Positions 25,732-34,396 of a DNA stretch of 64,000 bases are shown piece after piece (within the stretch, counting starts at the first letter, position 1; every line of letters starts with the position of its first letter). This stretch comes from Hoeflea_A sp965228785 (GTDB lineage Bacteria > Pseudomonadota > Alphaproteobacteria > Rhizobiales > Rhizobiaceae). The stretch is from positions 2,418,001 through 2,482,000 of the forward strand of contig CBDDIF010000002.1 of assembly GCA_965228785.1 (NCBI GenBank), given 5' to 3'. The notes under the pieces were generated by a model. It was not told the origin of the DNA and ran no database searches. It worked only from the letters and a program-made list of their open reading frames with translations. Position numbers and translations under genes: made by a program.

Positions 25732-27387
25732 TTCGATACTCCCAGTTGCTTCCCATAATGTTTGCGCGCGGTTTCATCGCTGATCCGCCCGTCATTGAGG
25801 TCCTGGCGCACCCGCGCCGCTTCCCTTTTTTCCGGCGGCCCGTAGCCGCCCGCGCCCGGTGTGACCACCTCGACAGTGGCACCGGTATCCATCAAACCGC
25901 GTCCGCCTTCACCAAGCGACCCGCCCTTGACAACCGTGTGAAATCGCGCGCCTTCGCCGCCGCCACCAAGTCCCCACGGCGAAGAAAGCGCCCGGGCGTA
26001 GTGAACCTCGACAGCGCAGGTATCGTGCTCGATGCGCACGGTGCGCCTCAGCCCCATGCCGCCGCGCCATTGCCCGACACCACCGGAATCGTTGACCAGT
26101 TCGTAGCGCTCGATCATCAACGGATATTCGGTTTCCAACGCTTCCACCGGAAGATTGGATGTGTTGGTGGTGTGAACGTGAACGCCGTCGAGTCCATCCT
26201 TCGTGGCGCGCGCGCCAAATCCGCCGCCAATGGTTTCAAGATAGACGTAAGGGGCGTCTGTGTCCGGGTGCCGACCGGAGAACACCGCTCCAATGCAAGC
26301 GCCGTTGCAGGCGGCAATTACACGTTCGGGAACCGCCTGCGCCAGAGCGCCATGAACAAGGTCAACCACCCGCGCGGAGGCCTGCATGCGGCCGTCCACG
26401 GCCGCTGGCTCGGAGGCATGCAGAAGCGTTCCCGGTTTGCTGTTGACGATGATCGGCCGGTGCAGCCCTGCGTTGGGCGGCACATCCGGATCGACAACGG
26501 TTTTCACAGCATAGAAGACGGTTGCGAGAAGCGCCGTCCGTACGAGATTGATGCCCGCCCGCACCTGCGGCGGGTTGTCTGTGAAATCGAGAATGATGTC
26601 GTCGCCCTTGACCTCGACAGTGACGCGCAACGTCAGTTCCCCGTCAAGTTCGTGGCAATCGAACCGATCCTCGAAATGGTAGGTACCGTCCGGAATCTGT
26701 GCGATGCCAACCCGCATGCGCCGCTCGGAATAATCCATCAGCGCCTCGGATGCCGCCGCAACGACGGTTGCACCGTACTTGTCGCAGAGCGCATGGAACC
26801 TCTGGATCCCGACGCGGTTGGCCGCCATCTGCGCACGCAGGTCGTTGCGGCGGCATCCGAGGGACCTGACAATTCAGAAGGACCAGGTCCAACAGGTCTT
26901 CCTGCAGCTCGCCTTCCCGGTAGAGCCGCACCGGTGGAATGCGGATTCCCTCCTGGAAGATATGCGCATGCGCGCGGTCGACGAAGTCAGCATGATGCGC
27001 AAGGTTGACCGCCCAGGCCATCAACCGGCCGTCAACGAAGATCGGCGCCGCCAGGACGATATCGGGCAAGTGCGTGCCGCCACCGGTATAGGCGTCATTG
27101 CCGATGAAGACATCACCGTCCTGGATCTCCTCCAGGTCGATGCGATCCATGACGGCCTCAATGACGCCGATGAACGACCCCAGGTGGATCGGAATGTGCT
27201 CTGCCTGAACCAGGGTTCGGCCCTTGGCGTCGAACAACGCGGTGGAACAGTCCCGTCGCTCCTTGATGTTGGTGGAATAGGCAGCACGGATCAGGGTTTC
27301 GCCCATTTCCTCAACGATGGAGTTCAGCGCGTTGCCGATCAGTTCGACCGTGATGGGATCGACGCTGGATTGGGGCTGGATGTTCAC
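25728..27387 (-). pseudogene. Hydantoinase B / oxoprolinase B subunit, broken by a frameshift
   Basis: A HyuB family protein split between two frames. The first part (GTG at 27387) reads 'ITVELIGNALNSIVEEMGET', 'LHLGSF'-type motifs and 'GNDAYTGGGTHLPDIVL' up to 'LLNCQVPR' near 26862; thereafter the expected continuation ('NDLRAQMAANRVGIQRFHAL' and onward to 'GAGGYGPPEKREAARV') is in another frame. One base is missing around 26855-26865, a GC-rich spot. Joined, the product would be about 553 residues, the normal length. Either a real inactivating mutation or a sequence error. The GTG overlaps the hyuA stop (GTGA) and the stop overlaps the SBP ATG (ATGA). Confidence 0.85.
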
Positions 27388-29411
27388 GACGCTTCCTCGA
27401 TCACGATGTTGGCAAACCGGTCGACAGTAGCCGTCTGGCCAGGGAGAACGAGTGTCGTGCTGTCCATCTGCTCAACGATGGCAGGCCCAGTGATGGTCTG
27501 GCCCGCGCCAAGCGCTTCACGGTCGTATAGCGCCGTCGCCGTCCAGCCTTCCGATGCCGACAACCAGACGTCCCGGGTTCCCACCGGTTTTGGCGCCGTT
27601 CCAACCGCGGTTACCTCGCGAAACTCCGATTTCGGAACCAGGCCCGTCGCTTCAATGCGGAAGGTGACCAACTGGATCGGCTCCTCCGCCGCGATGTAGC
27701 CATACATGCGTTCGTGTTCAGCCTCGAAGGCAGTTTGGAGTGCCTGCGGATCATCAGCGGGGATTGCCAGTTCGTAGTTCTGGCCGGCATAGCGCATGTC
27801 GATGCTGCGGGTGACGGTACGTGCATCGCCGGCAATACCCTCCGCCTCGAACCAGGCTTCAGCCGCGCGTTCGAGTGCTGAGAACTCCTCGGCGATCACA
27901 TCCTCGGCGCCCTCCAGCGGCGTCAAACGGGTGCGGGCGTAATCCGTTACCATGTCGGTCATCAGCAGCCCTGTGGCGCAGAGGATCCCCGGATGCGGCG
28001 GCACGATAATGCGTGGGCACTCCAGTTCACGGGCCAGTCGCGCGGCGTGGATCGGACCGGCTCCGCCGAACGCCATCAGCGAAAAACTCCTCGGATCATG
28101 GCCGCGCTGAACCGAAATCACCCGGATTGCCTTCGCCATATTGGCGACGACGATGGAAACGATCCCTTCGGCCACGGCTTCCCGCGATAGGCTCATCTCC
28201 CCGCCCAGGTGGTCCACGGCCTCCTCGGCAAGCTTTTTCTCGATCGGCATGCGGCCGCCGAGAAGATGAGTGGGATGGAGCACGCCGAGAACGACATTGG
28301 CATCGGTAACGGTCGCCTCCGGGCTGCCGTGGCCGTAACAGGCCGGCCCGGGGTCAGCGCCGGCGCTTTCCGGCCCGACCTTCAGGAGGCCACCGGTGTC
28401 GACCCGCGCAATCGAACCGCCGCCGGCGCCAACGGTATGGATGTCGAGCATCGGCGTTTTCAGCGGATGTCCATGAACGATTGCCTGGCCTGAACGTACA
28501 GCCTGCCCGTCGCGCACCAGTGCAACGTCCGTGGAAGTGCCGCCCATGTCGAAGGTGATGATGTCCGGAGCTCCGGCAAGTCGGCCCAGCGCGATAGCCC
28601 CGACGACACCGGTCGACGGACCCGAGAGCACTGTGCGCACCGGCTCGGTCGCGGCGGTGGAACAGGAAATCACGCCGCCATTGGACTGGGTGATGTGCGG
28701 CGCAACAGGAATGTCGAGCTCGGTGACACGGGCCTCCAGCCGCCTCACATAAGCTTCCATGACCGGACCCAGACTGGCATTGACTGCCGTGGTCGAGAAG
28801 CGCTCATATTCGCGGAACTCGGGCGCGACTTCGTGGCTGCAAGTGATGAAGGCGTCCGGCAGCTCGGCTTCGACGATGCGCCGAGCCCGTTGCTCATGCA
28901 CCGGATCGACGAAGGCATAGAGAAACGCGATCGCGACCGCATCCACGCCTTCGACCCGCAACTTTCGGGCAACTTCGCGAACGGCGTCTTCGTCCAGCGG
29001 CGTTTCGACCCGTCCGTCGTGGCGAAGCCTTTCCGACACCTCGAAACGAAGCCGCCGCGGCACAATCTGATCGGGCTTGTCACATTGCAGGTCGTAGAGA
29101 GAGGGGCGCATCTGCCGACCGATCTCCAACAGATCGCGGAACCCGGCGCTGGTGATCAAGCCAGTCTTGGCGCCGCGCCCCTGAATCAGCGCATTGGTCG
29201 CAACGGTCGTGCCGTGACCAAGATAGCCGACCGCATCCGGCGCACCGCCATGAACCGACAAGGCGGCCTCGATGCCTTCGGCGATGGCGCGTGACGGGTC
29301 GTCCGGCGTGCTCGGCACCTTCCAGACCTGCGAGGCGGCATCGCCTTCGCGGAAAAGGCAGACGTCAGTGAACGTGCCACCCGAATCCACGCCGATCCGC
29401 CAGTTCTCCAT
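27384..29411 (-). CDS. Hydantoinase A / oxoprolinase A subunit (N-methylhydantoinase-like)
   Basis: 675 residues from the ATG at 29411. The N-terminal 'GVDSGGTFTDVCLF' is the actin-like ATP-binding motif of this family, with 'GHGTTVATNALIQGRGAKTG' and 'ITFDMGGTSTDVALV' following; 'FGGAGPIHAARLAREL' is the second phosphate loop. With HyuB it forms an ATP-dependent enzyme opening 5-membered cyclic amides: hydantoins, N-methylhydantoin or 5-oxoproline. Longer upstream reading is Arg/Pro-rich and not used. Partner HyuB is frameshifted in this sequence. Confidence 0.92.
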   Translation of the reverse strand: MENWRIGVDSGGTFTDVCLFREGDAASQVWKVPSTPDDPSRAIAEGIEAALSVHGGAPDAVGYLGHGTTVATNALIQGRGAKTGLITSAGFRDLLEIGRQMRPSLYDLQCDKPDQIVPRRLRFEVSERLRHDGRVETPLDEDAVREVARKLRVEGVDAVAIAFLYAFVDPVHEQRARRIVEAELPDAFITCSHEVAPEFREYERFSTTAVNASLGPVMEAYVRRLEARVTELDIPVAPHITQSNGGVISCSTAATEPVRTVLSGPSTGVVGAIALGRLAGAPDIITFDMGGTSTDVALVRDGQAVRSGQAIVHGHPLKTPMLDIHTVGAGGGSIARVDTGGLLKVGPESAGADPGPACYGHGSPEATVTDANVVLGVLHPTHLLGGRMPIEKKLAEEAVDHLGGEMSLSREAVAEGIVSIVVANMAKAIRVISVQRGHDPRSFSLMAFGGAGPIHAARLARELECPRIIVPPHPGILCATGLLMTDMVTDYARTRLTPLEGAEDVIAEEFSALERAAEAWFEAEGIAGDARTVTRSIDMRYAGQNYELAIPADDPQALQTAFEAEHERMYGYIAAEEPIQLVTFRIEATGLVPKSEFREVTAVGTAPKPVGTRDVWLSASEGWTATALYDREALGAGQTITGPAIVEQMDSTTLVLPGQTATVDRFANIVIEEAS

Positions 29412-29467
29412 TACAAGACCCTTCCCTTCGTCAGGCGTTTGGTTTGTGCTTCCCTTGCCTAGGCTCT

Positions 29468-30277
29468 CTATTCCGGAAAGCCGCGGGCGACATGGTCGCG
29501 GATCAATCCGGCACCGATCTGACAGAGCCGCTCGGTCAGTTTCCGTCCCGTCTCGGCTGAACTGAACTGCGGGTCGCCCATCCAGATGCCGTCTGGAGCC
29601 GTTTCGGCCGCAAGGACCGGCGCCTGGATTTTCGCTCCGTCGTATTTGATCGCCCCAAACCCACCAATGTCGACGCCCCTGACCGATCCACTGGTTGCCG
29701 GAGGGCGCATCAGGTCCGGTCGCAGGATATCGGGATAGTGGTGGAGGCCGATCGAGGTCAGCGGGTCGCCGCCGTGGCCCGAAGACTTCGCAGCGGTCTC
29801 GGGGCCGAGAATATCTTTGAGAAGCTCGTAGGCGATCTGCCACAGATACATCGACGGGATGAACAGCCCTTCGGCATCGCGCCAGCGAGCCGTTACTTCA
29901 ACGATCGCCGGCACATTGCCACCATGGCCATTGATGATCAGCAGCTTGCGAAGTCGGTGCTTCACAAGACTGTCGATCATGTCGTCGAGAAGCGCGGTCA
30001 GGGTCGATTGCCGTATCGAAATACCGCCATGGCTGGAATCGAAATAGTCCTTGCCGCCAAAGGGAATGACGGGCGCAACAAAGGTCGGAACGCCCTCGTT
30101 TCGGGCCGCACGAGCCATGTCGAGCGCGACAGCCTCGGCACCGAGATAGTCGCCCATCGGGGCGTGAACGCCCTGGTCTTCCAATGAACCCATAGGCAGC
30201 AGAATCACGGCCTCTTCGGTCAGGTTCTCGCGCGCCTCCTGCGCGGTCAATTCCTGCATTTTCACCTTGTCGATCAT
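29468..30277 (-). CDS. Creatininase-family amidohydrolase
   Basis: 269 residues. 'LLPMGSLEDQGVHAPMGDY' carries the metal-binding Glu, His and Asp; 'FGGKDYFDSSHGGISI' and 'LLIINGHGGNVPAI' complete the creatininase pattern, including the second metal His. The family opens cyclic amides (creatinine to creatine) but also hydrolyses other amides. The neighbours HyuAB and the DAO oxidoreductase point to breakdown of a cyclic N-substituted amide. Overlaps the upstream GGT stop (ATGA); 56 bases before hyuA. Confidence 0.9.
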   Translation of the reverse strand: MIDKVKMQELTAQEARENLTEEAVILLPMGSLEDQGVHAPMGDYLGAEAVALDMARAARNEGVPTFVAPVIPFGGKDYFDSSHGGISIRQSTLTALLDDMIDSLVKHRLRKLLIINGHGGNVPAIVEVTARWRDAEGLFIPSMYLWQIAYELLKDILGPETAAKSSGHGGDPLTSIGLHHYPDILRPDLMRPPATSGSVRGVDIGGFGAIKYDGAKIQAPVLAAETAPDGIWMGDPQFSSAETGRKLTERLCQIGAGLIRDHVARGFPE

Positions 30278-31956
30278 GGGATCTTCTCCTTATCCGGCGC
30301 CCGCCCGGGCCAGAACCGAACCCCTGGACGAGCGTGGCCGCCGCCAAAGGCGGCAACGGTTCCGTCTGCTCGCCAGCAGGCGGCGCCCTGCATCGACCCG
30401 TCTTCGGCCAGTTCGATGGCATTCATGCCGCCACCGACATGCGGAACAACCCGCACATCGTGGCCGCGCTCTGCCAGATCCGCCGCGAGGGGTTCGAATG
30501 GCCTTTCGATTTCAAGATCGTGACCTTCGGTGAAAATCCGTGGCGCCTCGACCGCCTGCTGCAAGGTCATGCCGTGGTCGATCAGATTGACGATCGCCTG
30601 AAAGGCGGAAGGAAAGATCCGAAGGCCGCCCGGCAGGCCCATGGCCCATTTCAGTCGCCCCCGTTCCAGGATCATCATCGGCGCCATGGAGGTCGGCACC
30701 CGCTTGCCCGGCGCAACGGACAAGGCGCGACCTGGGTGCGGATCGAAATTCATCATGTAGTTGTTGGGAATGATCCCTGTTTCGGGCACCATGAAGCGAG
30801 CGCCGAAGATACCGTTGATCGTGTGGGTGGCCGAAACGACATTGCCGTCGGCATCCGCCAGCGTCACATGGGTGGTGTCGACGCTCTCGTAGCCGGCGGC
30901 ACCTCCAACCAGTCCCGGATTACCGAGCCGCGCCTGGCTTTCAGCGGCAAAGGCTTTCGAAATCAGACGCTCCACGGGAACATCGATGAAGTCCGGATCG
31001 CCGCTGGCAGCCCGCCTTTCCTCAAACCCGATCCGCAAGGCCTCAGCCATCAGATGCAGGCCATCGACCGTGCCGAAACCCAGGCGTGCCACGTCATGCG
31101 GCTCGATCAGGTTGAGCATTTGCGCAATGTGCACACCCGACGAAGCGGGTGGCGGCGGACCGACAATTTCGAAGTCTCGATAGGCGCTGCGAATGACGGT
31201 CCTCGCGCGCGGCCGGTAGTTCGCCAGATCGGCTTCGGTCACCCAGCCGGCGTCATCACCGCCGGTGGCAATCCGCTCGGCTAACGCAGCTCCCAGCGGT
31301 CCGCCATGCAATGCAGCCGCTCCCTCGGTGGCAATAAGGCGCAACGATTGCGCAAACTCAACCTGCACGAGGCGGCTGCCGGCCTTGCAAGGCGCGCCAT
31401 CCGGCAACAGCAGCGCCGAAATGACCGGATCGTTTGCCAGATCCGCCGCGGCCTCGCCGATCGCCCCTTCCAGATAATGCGTCACCTTGAAGCCGCGCTC
31501 GGCAACGCGTATTGCCGGATCAATAACGTCGGAAAACGGCAGCCGTCCCCAGCGCTCGTGCATTGCGCACCAGGCCGCCAGGTTGCCGGGCACGGCGACG
31601 GCAGACGGCCCGAGCTCGGAGCGACGATCTTTCGTTTCCATGTGCCGCGGAGGCACATCGGAAACCGGTTCGTAGATGTCCGGCGCTGTACCAGCACCCG
31701 CATAGGCCAGACCGTCCATCACCGAGTGGGTACCGTCAGCCAGACGAATATGGGAGAGCCCGCCACCAGCGATGCCGACCATCATCGGTTCCACAACACA
31801 CAAAGTCAGCAGCGCACCTACCGCGCCGTCAATCGCGTTGCCGCCGGCCGCAAGAATTTCGTATCCGGCTGCCGTTCCGAGCGGGTGGTTGGTGACCACG
31901 ACGCCGCCGCGTCCGGCGGCAGGCGTTTTCTCACAGGTGAACGGCAGTGCGTTCAT
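30274..31956 (-). CDS. Gamma-glutamyltransferase-family Ntn hydrolase, without signal peptide
   Basis: 560 residues with the GGT pattern: 'VVVTNHPLGTAAGYEILAAG', 'GIAGGGLSHIRLADG', the nucleophile Thr361 in 'DTTHVTLADADGNVVS' at the expected autoprocessing site, and 'PGKRVPTSMAPMMIL'. It would cleave or transfer a gamma-glutamyl or related acyl group. Most bacterial GGTs are periplasmic, but this one begins 'MNALPFTCEKTPAAG' with no signal peptide, so it should act on imported substrate in the cytoplasm. Its ATG overlaps the GntR stop and its stop overlaps the creatininase ATG. Confidence 0.92.
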   Translation of the reverse strand: MNALPFTCEKTPAAGRGGVVVTNHPLGTAAGYEILAAGGNAIDGAVGALLTLCVVEPMMVGIAGGGLSHIRLADGTHSVMDGLAYAGAGTAPDIYEPVSDVPPRHMETKDRRSELGPSAVAVPGNLAAWCAMHERWGRLPFSDVIDPAIRVAERGFKVTHYLEGAIGEAAADLANDPVISALLLPDGAPCKAGSRLVQVEFAQSLRLIATEGAAALHGGPLGAALAERIATGGDDAGWVTEADLANYRPRARTVIRSAYRDFEIVGPPPPASSGVHIAQMLNLIEPHDVARLGFGTVDGLHLMAEALRIGFEERRAASGDPDFIDVPVERLISKAFAAESQARLGNPGLVGGAAGYESVDTTHVTLADADGNVVSATHTINGIFGARFMVPETGIIPNNYMMNFDPHPGRALSVAPGKRVPTSMAPMMILERGRLKWAMGLPGGLRIFPSAFQAIVNLIDHGMTLQQAVEAPRIFTEGHDLEIERPFEPLAADLAERGHDVRVVPHVGGGMNAIELAEDGSMQGAACWRADGTVAAFGGGHARPGVRFWPGRAPDKEKIP

Positions 31957-32657
31957 CCGCCCTGCCCGCCATGTTGTGCTGAGCCGGACAGAGACGCCAC
32001 AAGACGCGGCATCCGGCTGAGGTGAATGTCCACTCGCTCCAGAGCGAGATCCAGGTCATGAGCCTCGAGCGCCTCGACAAGACGCCGGTGCTGGGTGCCT
32101 TCACTGGTGCGTTGCACGCCCAGCCGGAAGGACAGCATTGCCACCCGGGTCAGATTGGCGCGCAGGTTCTCGAACACCTGCAAAAGTACCTTGTTGCCCG
32201 AGGCAGCCACGATGGCTTCATGGAAATGGCGGTTGAGTTCGGCGAAGGCCAGGTGATCGCCCTCCTCGATTTCATCATGGGCCGCACAAATCTCGTGCAG
32301 GATCACGGGAATCGGCCTCTTCTCCACACAGATACGGCGTACGGCACGGCTTTCCACCATGTGTCGCACTTCGTAAAGATCGAACAATTCGTCGGCAGAA
32401 ATCGTCTTCAGCATCGCGCCGCGACGTCGATGCAAATCCAGATAGCCTTCAGCCGCCAACTGCGACAGCGCCTCACGAACCGGTGTACGCGACACGCCTG
32501 TAACCGCACAAGCGACGGCTTCCTCGATGAAGGTTCCCGGCTCGAACTGTCCGCGCAGAATTGCGGCGCGCAATCCCTCATAGGCGCGCTGCCGGGCGGA
32601 CTGGCCAGCCACCTCCGAAGCGGCCGGCATTTTTGTCGGGATTACCAACTCGTTCAT
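31953..32657 (-). CDS. GntR-family (FadR/FCD) regulator of the divergent operons
   Basis: 234 residues from the ATG at 32657 (GGAG eight bases upstream). N-terminal winged HTH ('LRAAILRGQFEPGTFIEE', 'VSRTPVREALSQLAAEGYLD') and a C-terminal helical FCD effector domain with likely metal ligands in 'HDEIEEGDHLAF' and 'NRHFHEAIV'. It is the first gene of the long minus-strand operon and faces the TRAP transporter operon across a 177-base region that contains a TGTATACA palindrome, so it probably controls both. The effector is likely an organic acid from the pathway. Confidence 0.9.
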   Translation of the reverse strand: MNELVIPTKMPAASEVAGQSARQRAYEGLRAAILRGQFEPGTFIEEAVACAVTGVSRTPVREALSQLAAEGYLDLHRRRGAMLKTISADELFDLYEVRHMVESRAVRRICVEKRPIPVILHEICAAHDEIEEGDHLAFAELNRHFHEAIVAASGNKVLLQVFENLRANLTRVAMLSFRLGVQRTSEGTQHRRLVEALEAHDLDLALERVDIHLSRMPRLVASLSGSAQHGGQGG

Positions 32658-32713
32658 CGCGTCTCGCTCCGGCACCCCGCCAAAAATATCTGGACAGGCG
32701 TTTCGTATTCCTC

Positions 32714-32724
32714 TTGTATACACG
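32714..32724. promoter_or_regulatory. Candidate GntR/FCD operator
   Basis: TGTATACA, a perfect 8-base palindrome within CTTGTATACACG, in the divergent region between the GntR gene (start 32657) and the TRAP operon (start 32835). It fits the GT-(N)-AC dyad seen at FadR-subfamily operators. The position suits control in both directions. Confidence 0.5.
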
Positions 32725-32834
32725 GCGTGCGCAAAAAGACAAATCCGTGTTTTGGAGAGCCGGAAAAAACGATGCGGATACCGATGCGCCGGGAAAAAAC
32801 CGGCCGACTGTCACCCACTGAGAGGAAGCAAAAG

Positions 32835-33830
32835 ATGAAGAAATTGATCCATTTGGTCGCTGCCGCCGCGATGGTCGCGGGGCTTGCTGGAACCGCCCTG
32901 GCAGACACGACCTGGCGCATGGCAACCAAGATGCCGGTAGACAGTCCGGAAGGAAAAGTATTCCAGAAATTCGCTGATCTCACCAAGGAATATACCGGAG
33001 GCGAGCTCTCCATCGAGGTGTTCCCGAACGAGCAGTTGGGCAAGGAAGATGCGGTTCTCGAGCAGTTGCAGGCCGGCATCGTCAATATCTACGCGGAAGG
33101 CTTCGGCTACATGCGCAAATGGGCTCCCGAGCTGAGCTGGATCAGCCCGGCCTTCGTGTTCGACGACTACGACCACTGGGTGCGGTTCATGGATTCGGAT
33201 CTGGTCCAGGGCTGGTTCGACAAGGCGGGAGCCGAGTCGGGTGTGGTGCCGCTAGGCAACCCGACGGCAGTGCTTCGCGGTCCGTTTCGTGTGATCGTGT
33301 CGAACAAGCCGATCGAAACGCTCGACGACGTCGCTGCTCTCAAGCTGCGCATGCACCCCAACCAGTTGGCCATTGCCACCTGGAGCCATCTCGGCGCCGA
33401 AGTGATTACCCTGCCCTGGACCGAGGTTTACCAGTCAATCCAGAAGGACATTGTTCAGGCGGTGAACTCACCAATCGCGCTGGTGGAATCCATGCGCTTC
33501 AATGAAGTTGCTCCGCACATCACGCGCCACAATGAGTACTGGCAGTCCATCGGTTTCATGATGAACAAAGACGCCTATGAGGCACTTGACAATGACACCA
33601 AGGCGGGCCTGCTGAAAGCCTATGAGGAAGCGGGTGCCCTGTCCCGCACCCTCATGGGCGAGGTCGCCGAGGAAAGCATCGGATCGATGAAATCCAAGGG
33701 CGCATCCTATATGGAAATCGATACCGGTCCTTTCGTCGAGAAGATGAAGGAGTTCTACTCTGAAATGGCGGCGGCCGGCGAACTGCCGGACGGCTTCCTG
33801 GAAGCGGTTGAAGCGGCACGCGCTCAATGA
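32835..33830 (+). CDS. TRAP transporter solute-binding protein (DctP family)
   Basis: 331 residues with a Sec signal peptide ('MKKLIHLVAAAAMVAGLAGTALA'). The mature part has the DctP pattern: 'TTWRMATKMPVDSPEGKVFQ', 'LSIEVFPNEQLGKEDAVLEQ' and the substrate-carboxylate Arg in 'ALKLRMHPNQLAIA'. It captures an organic acid in the periplasm for the DctQM permease encoded next. AGAGGA lies eight bases before the ATG. A longer frame upstream is not used because it would remove the signal peptide from the N-terminus. Confidence 0.93.
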   Translation: MKKLIHLVAAAAMVAGLAGTALADTTWRMATKMPVDSPEGKVFQKFADLTKEYTGGELSIEVFPNEQLGKEDAVLEQLQAGIVNIYAEGFGYMRKWAPELSWISPAFVFDDYDHWVRFMDSDLVQGWFDKAGAESGVVPLGNPTAVLRGPFRVIVSNKPIETLDDVAALKLRMHPNQLAIATWSHLGAEVITLPWTEVYQSIQKDIVQAVNSPIALVESMRFNEVAPHITRHNEYWQSIGFMMNKDAYEALDNDTKAGLLKAYEEAGALSRTLMGEVAEESIGSMKSKGASYMEIDTGPFVEKMKEFYSEMAAAGELPDGFLEAVEAARAQ

Positions 33831-34393
33831 TCGCGTTCCGCGACGTGCAGCCGAAGAGCGCCCTGCAGGGCGCTCTTCTCATGCTGGACCGGACTGCCTG
33901 GGGCCTGGGCGGCGTTTTCCAGTGGATCTGCAACGCCTGCCTTTTGATCATGCTGGCCCTGACGACGGTGACGATTGTCGGGCGGCCTCTCGGTTTCTCC
34001 GCCTATTGGATCTGGCCGTGGACGATGGTCTTCTTCGTCTGGCTGTCCTTCTTCGGCTTTTTCGCCATCTTTGTCCGCCTGCGTGACGTGCGCGTCGATT
34101 TCGTCGCCAACCACATGGGCCGCTGGGGCTACCCATTCACCCGCATCGTGACCGATGTATCGGCGCTCGCTGTCTGCGGTGTGATCCTGCAGCAGATCCC
34201 GACTATCCTGGCCACCTCCCGCGGCTATGTGGATGGGGCGATCCTGCCGGGGGGAGAAGAACTGTTTCGCCAGGCCCTGTCGGTTCCGCTGTTCTTTTCA
34301 GCTAGCCTGATCGTCGCCTCGGCCCTGCTTGACCTCGCAAAGATGGTCGCCGGGCTGCCCGAGAATATCATCGAGCATCATCCTGAGGCCTGA
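33827..34393 (+). CDS. TRAP transporter small permease (DctQ)
   Basis: 188 residues, four membrane spans (about 35-55, 62-85, 103-125, 150-172), with the DctQ-type Trp/Phe-rich 'WIWPWTMVFFVWLSFFGFFA' and 'VDFVANHMGRW'. Overlaps the DctP stop (ATGA). It joins the large permease to form the sodium-driven carrier. Confidence 0.9.
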   Translation: MIAFRDVQPKSALQGALLMLDRTAWGLGGVFQWICNACLLIMLALTTVTIVGRPLGFSAYWIWPWTMVFFVWLSFFGFFAIFVRLRDVRVDFVANHMGRWGYPFTRIVTDVSALAVCGVILQQIPTILATSRGYVDGAILPGGEELFRQALSVPLFFSASLIVASALLDLAKMVAGLPENIIEHHPEA

Positions 34394-34396
34394 CGC

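Noticed and set aside
25557..27008. A 483-codon plus-strand frame opposite the binding protein and HyuB
   Set aside because: Antisense of genes with clear motifs; no ribosome site and no family resemblance.
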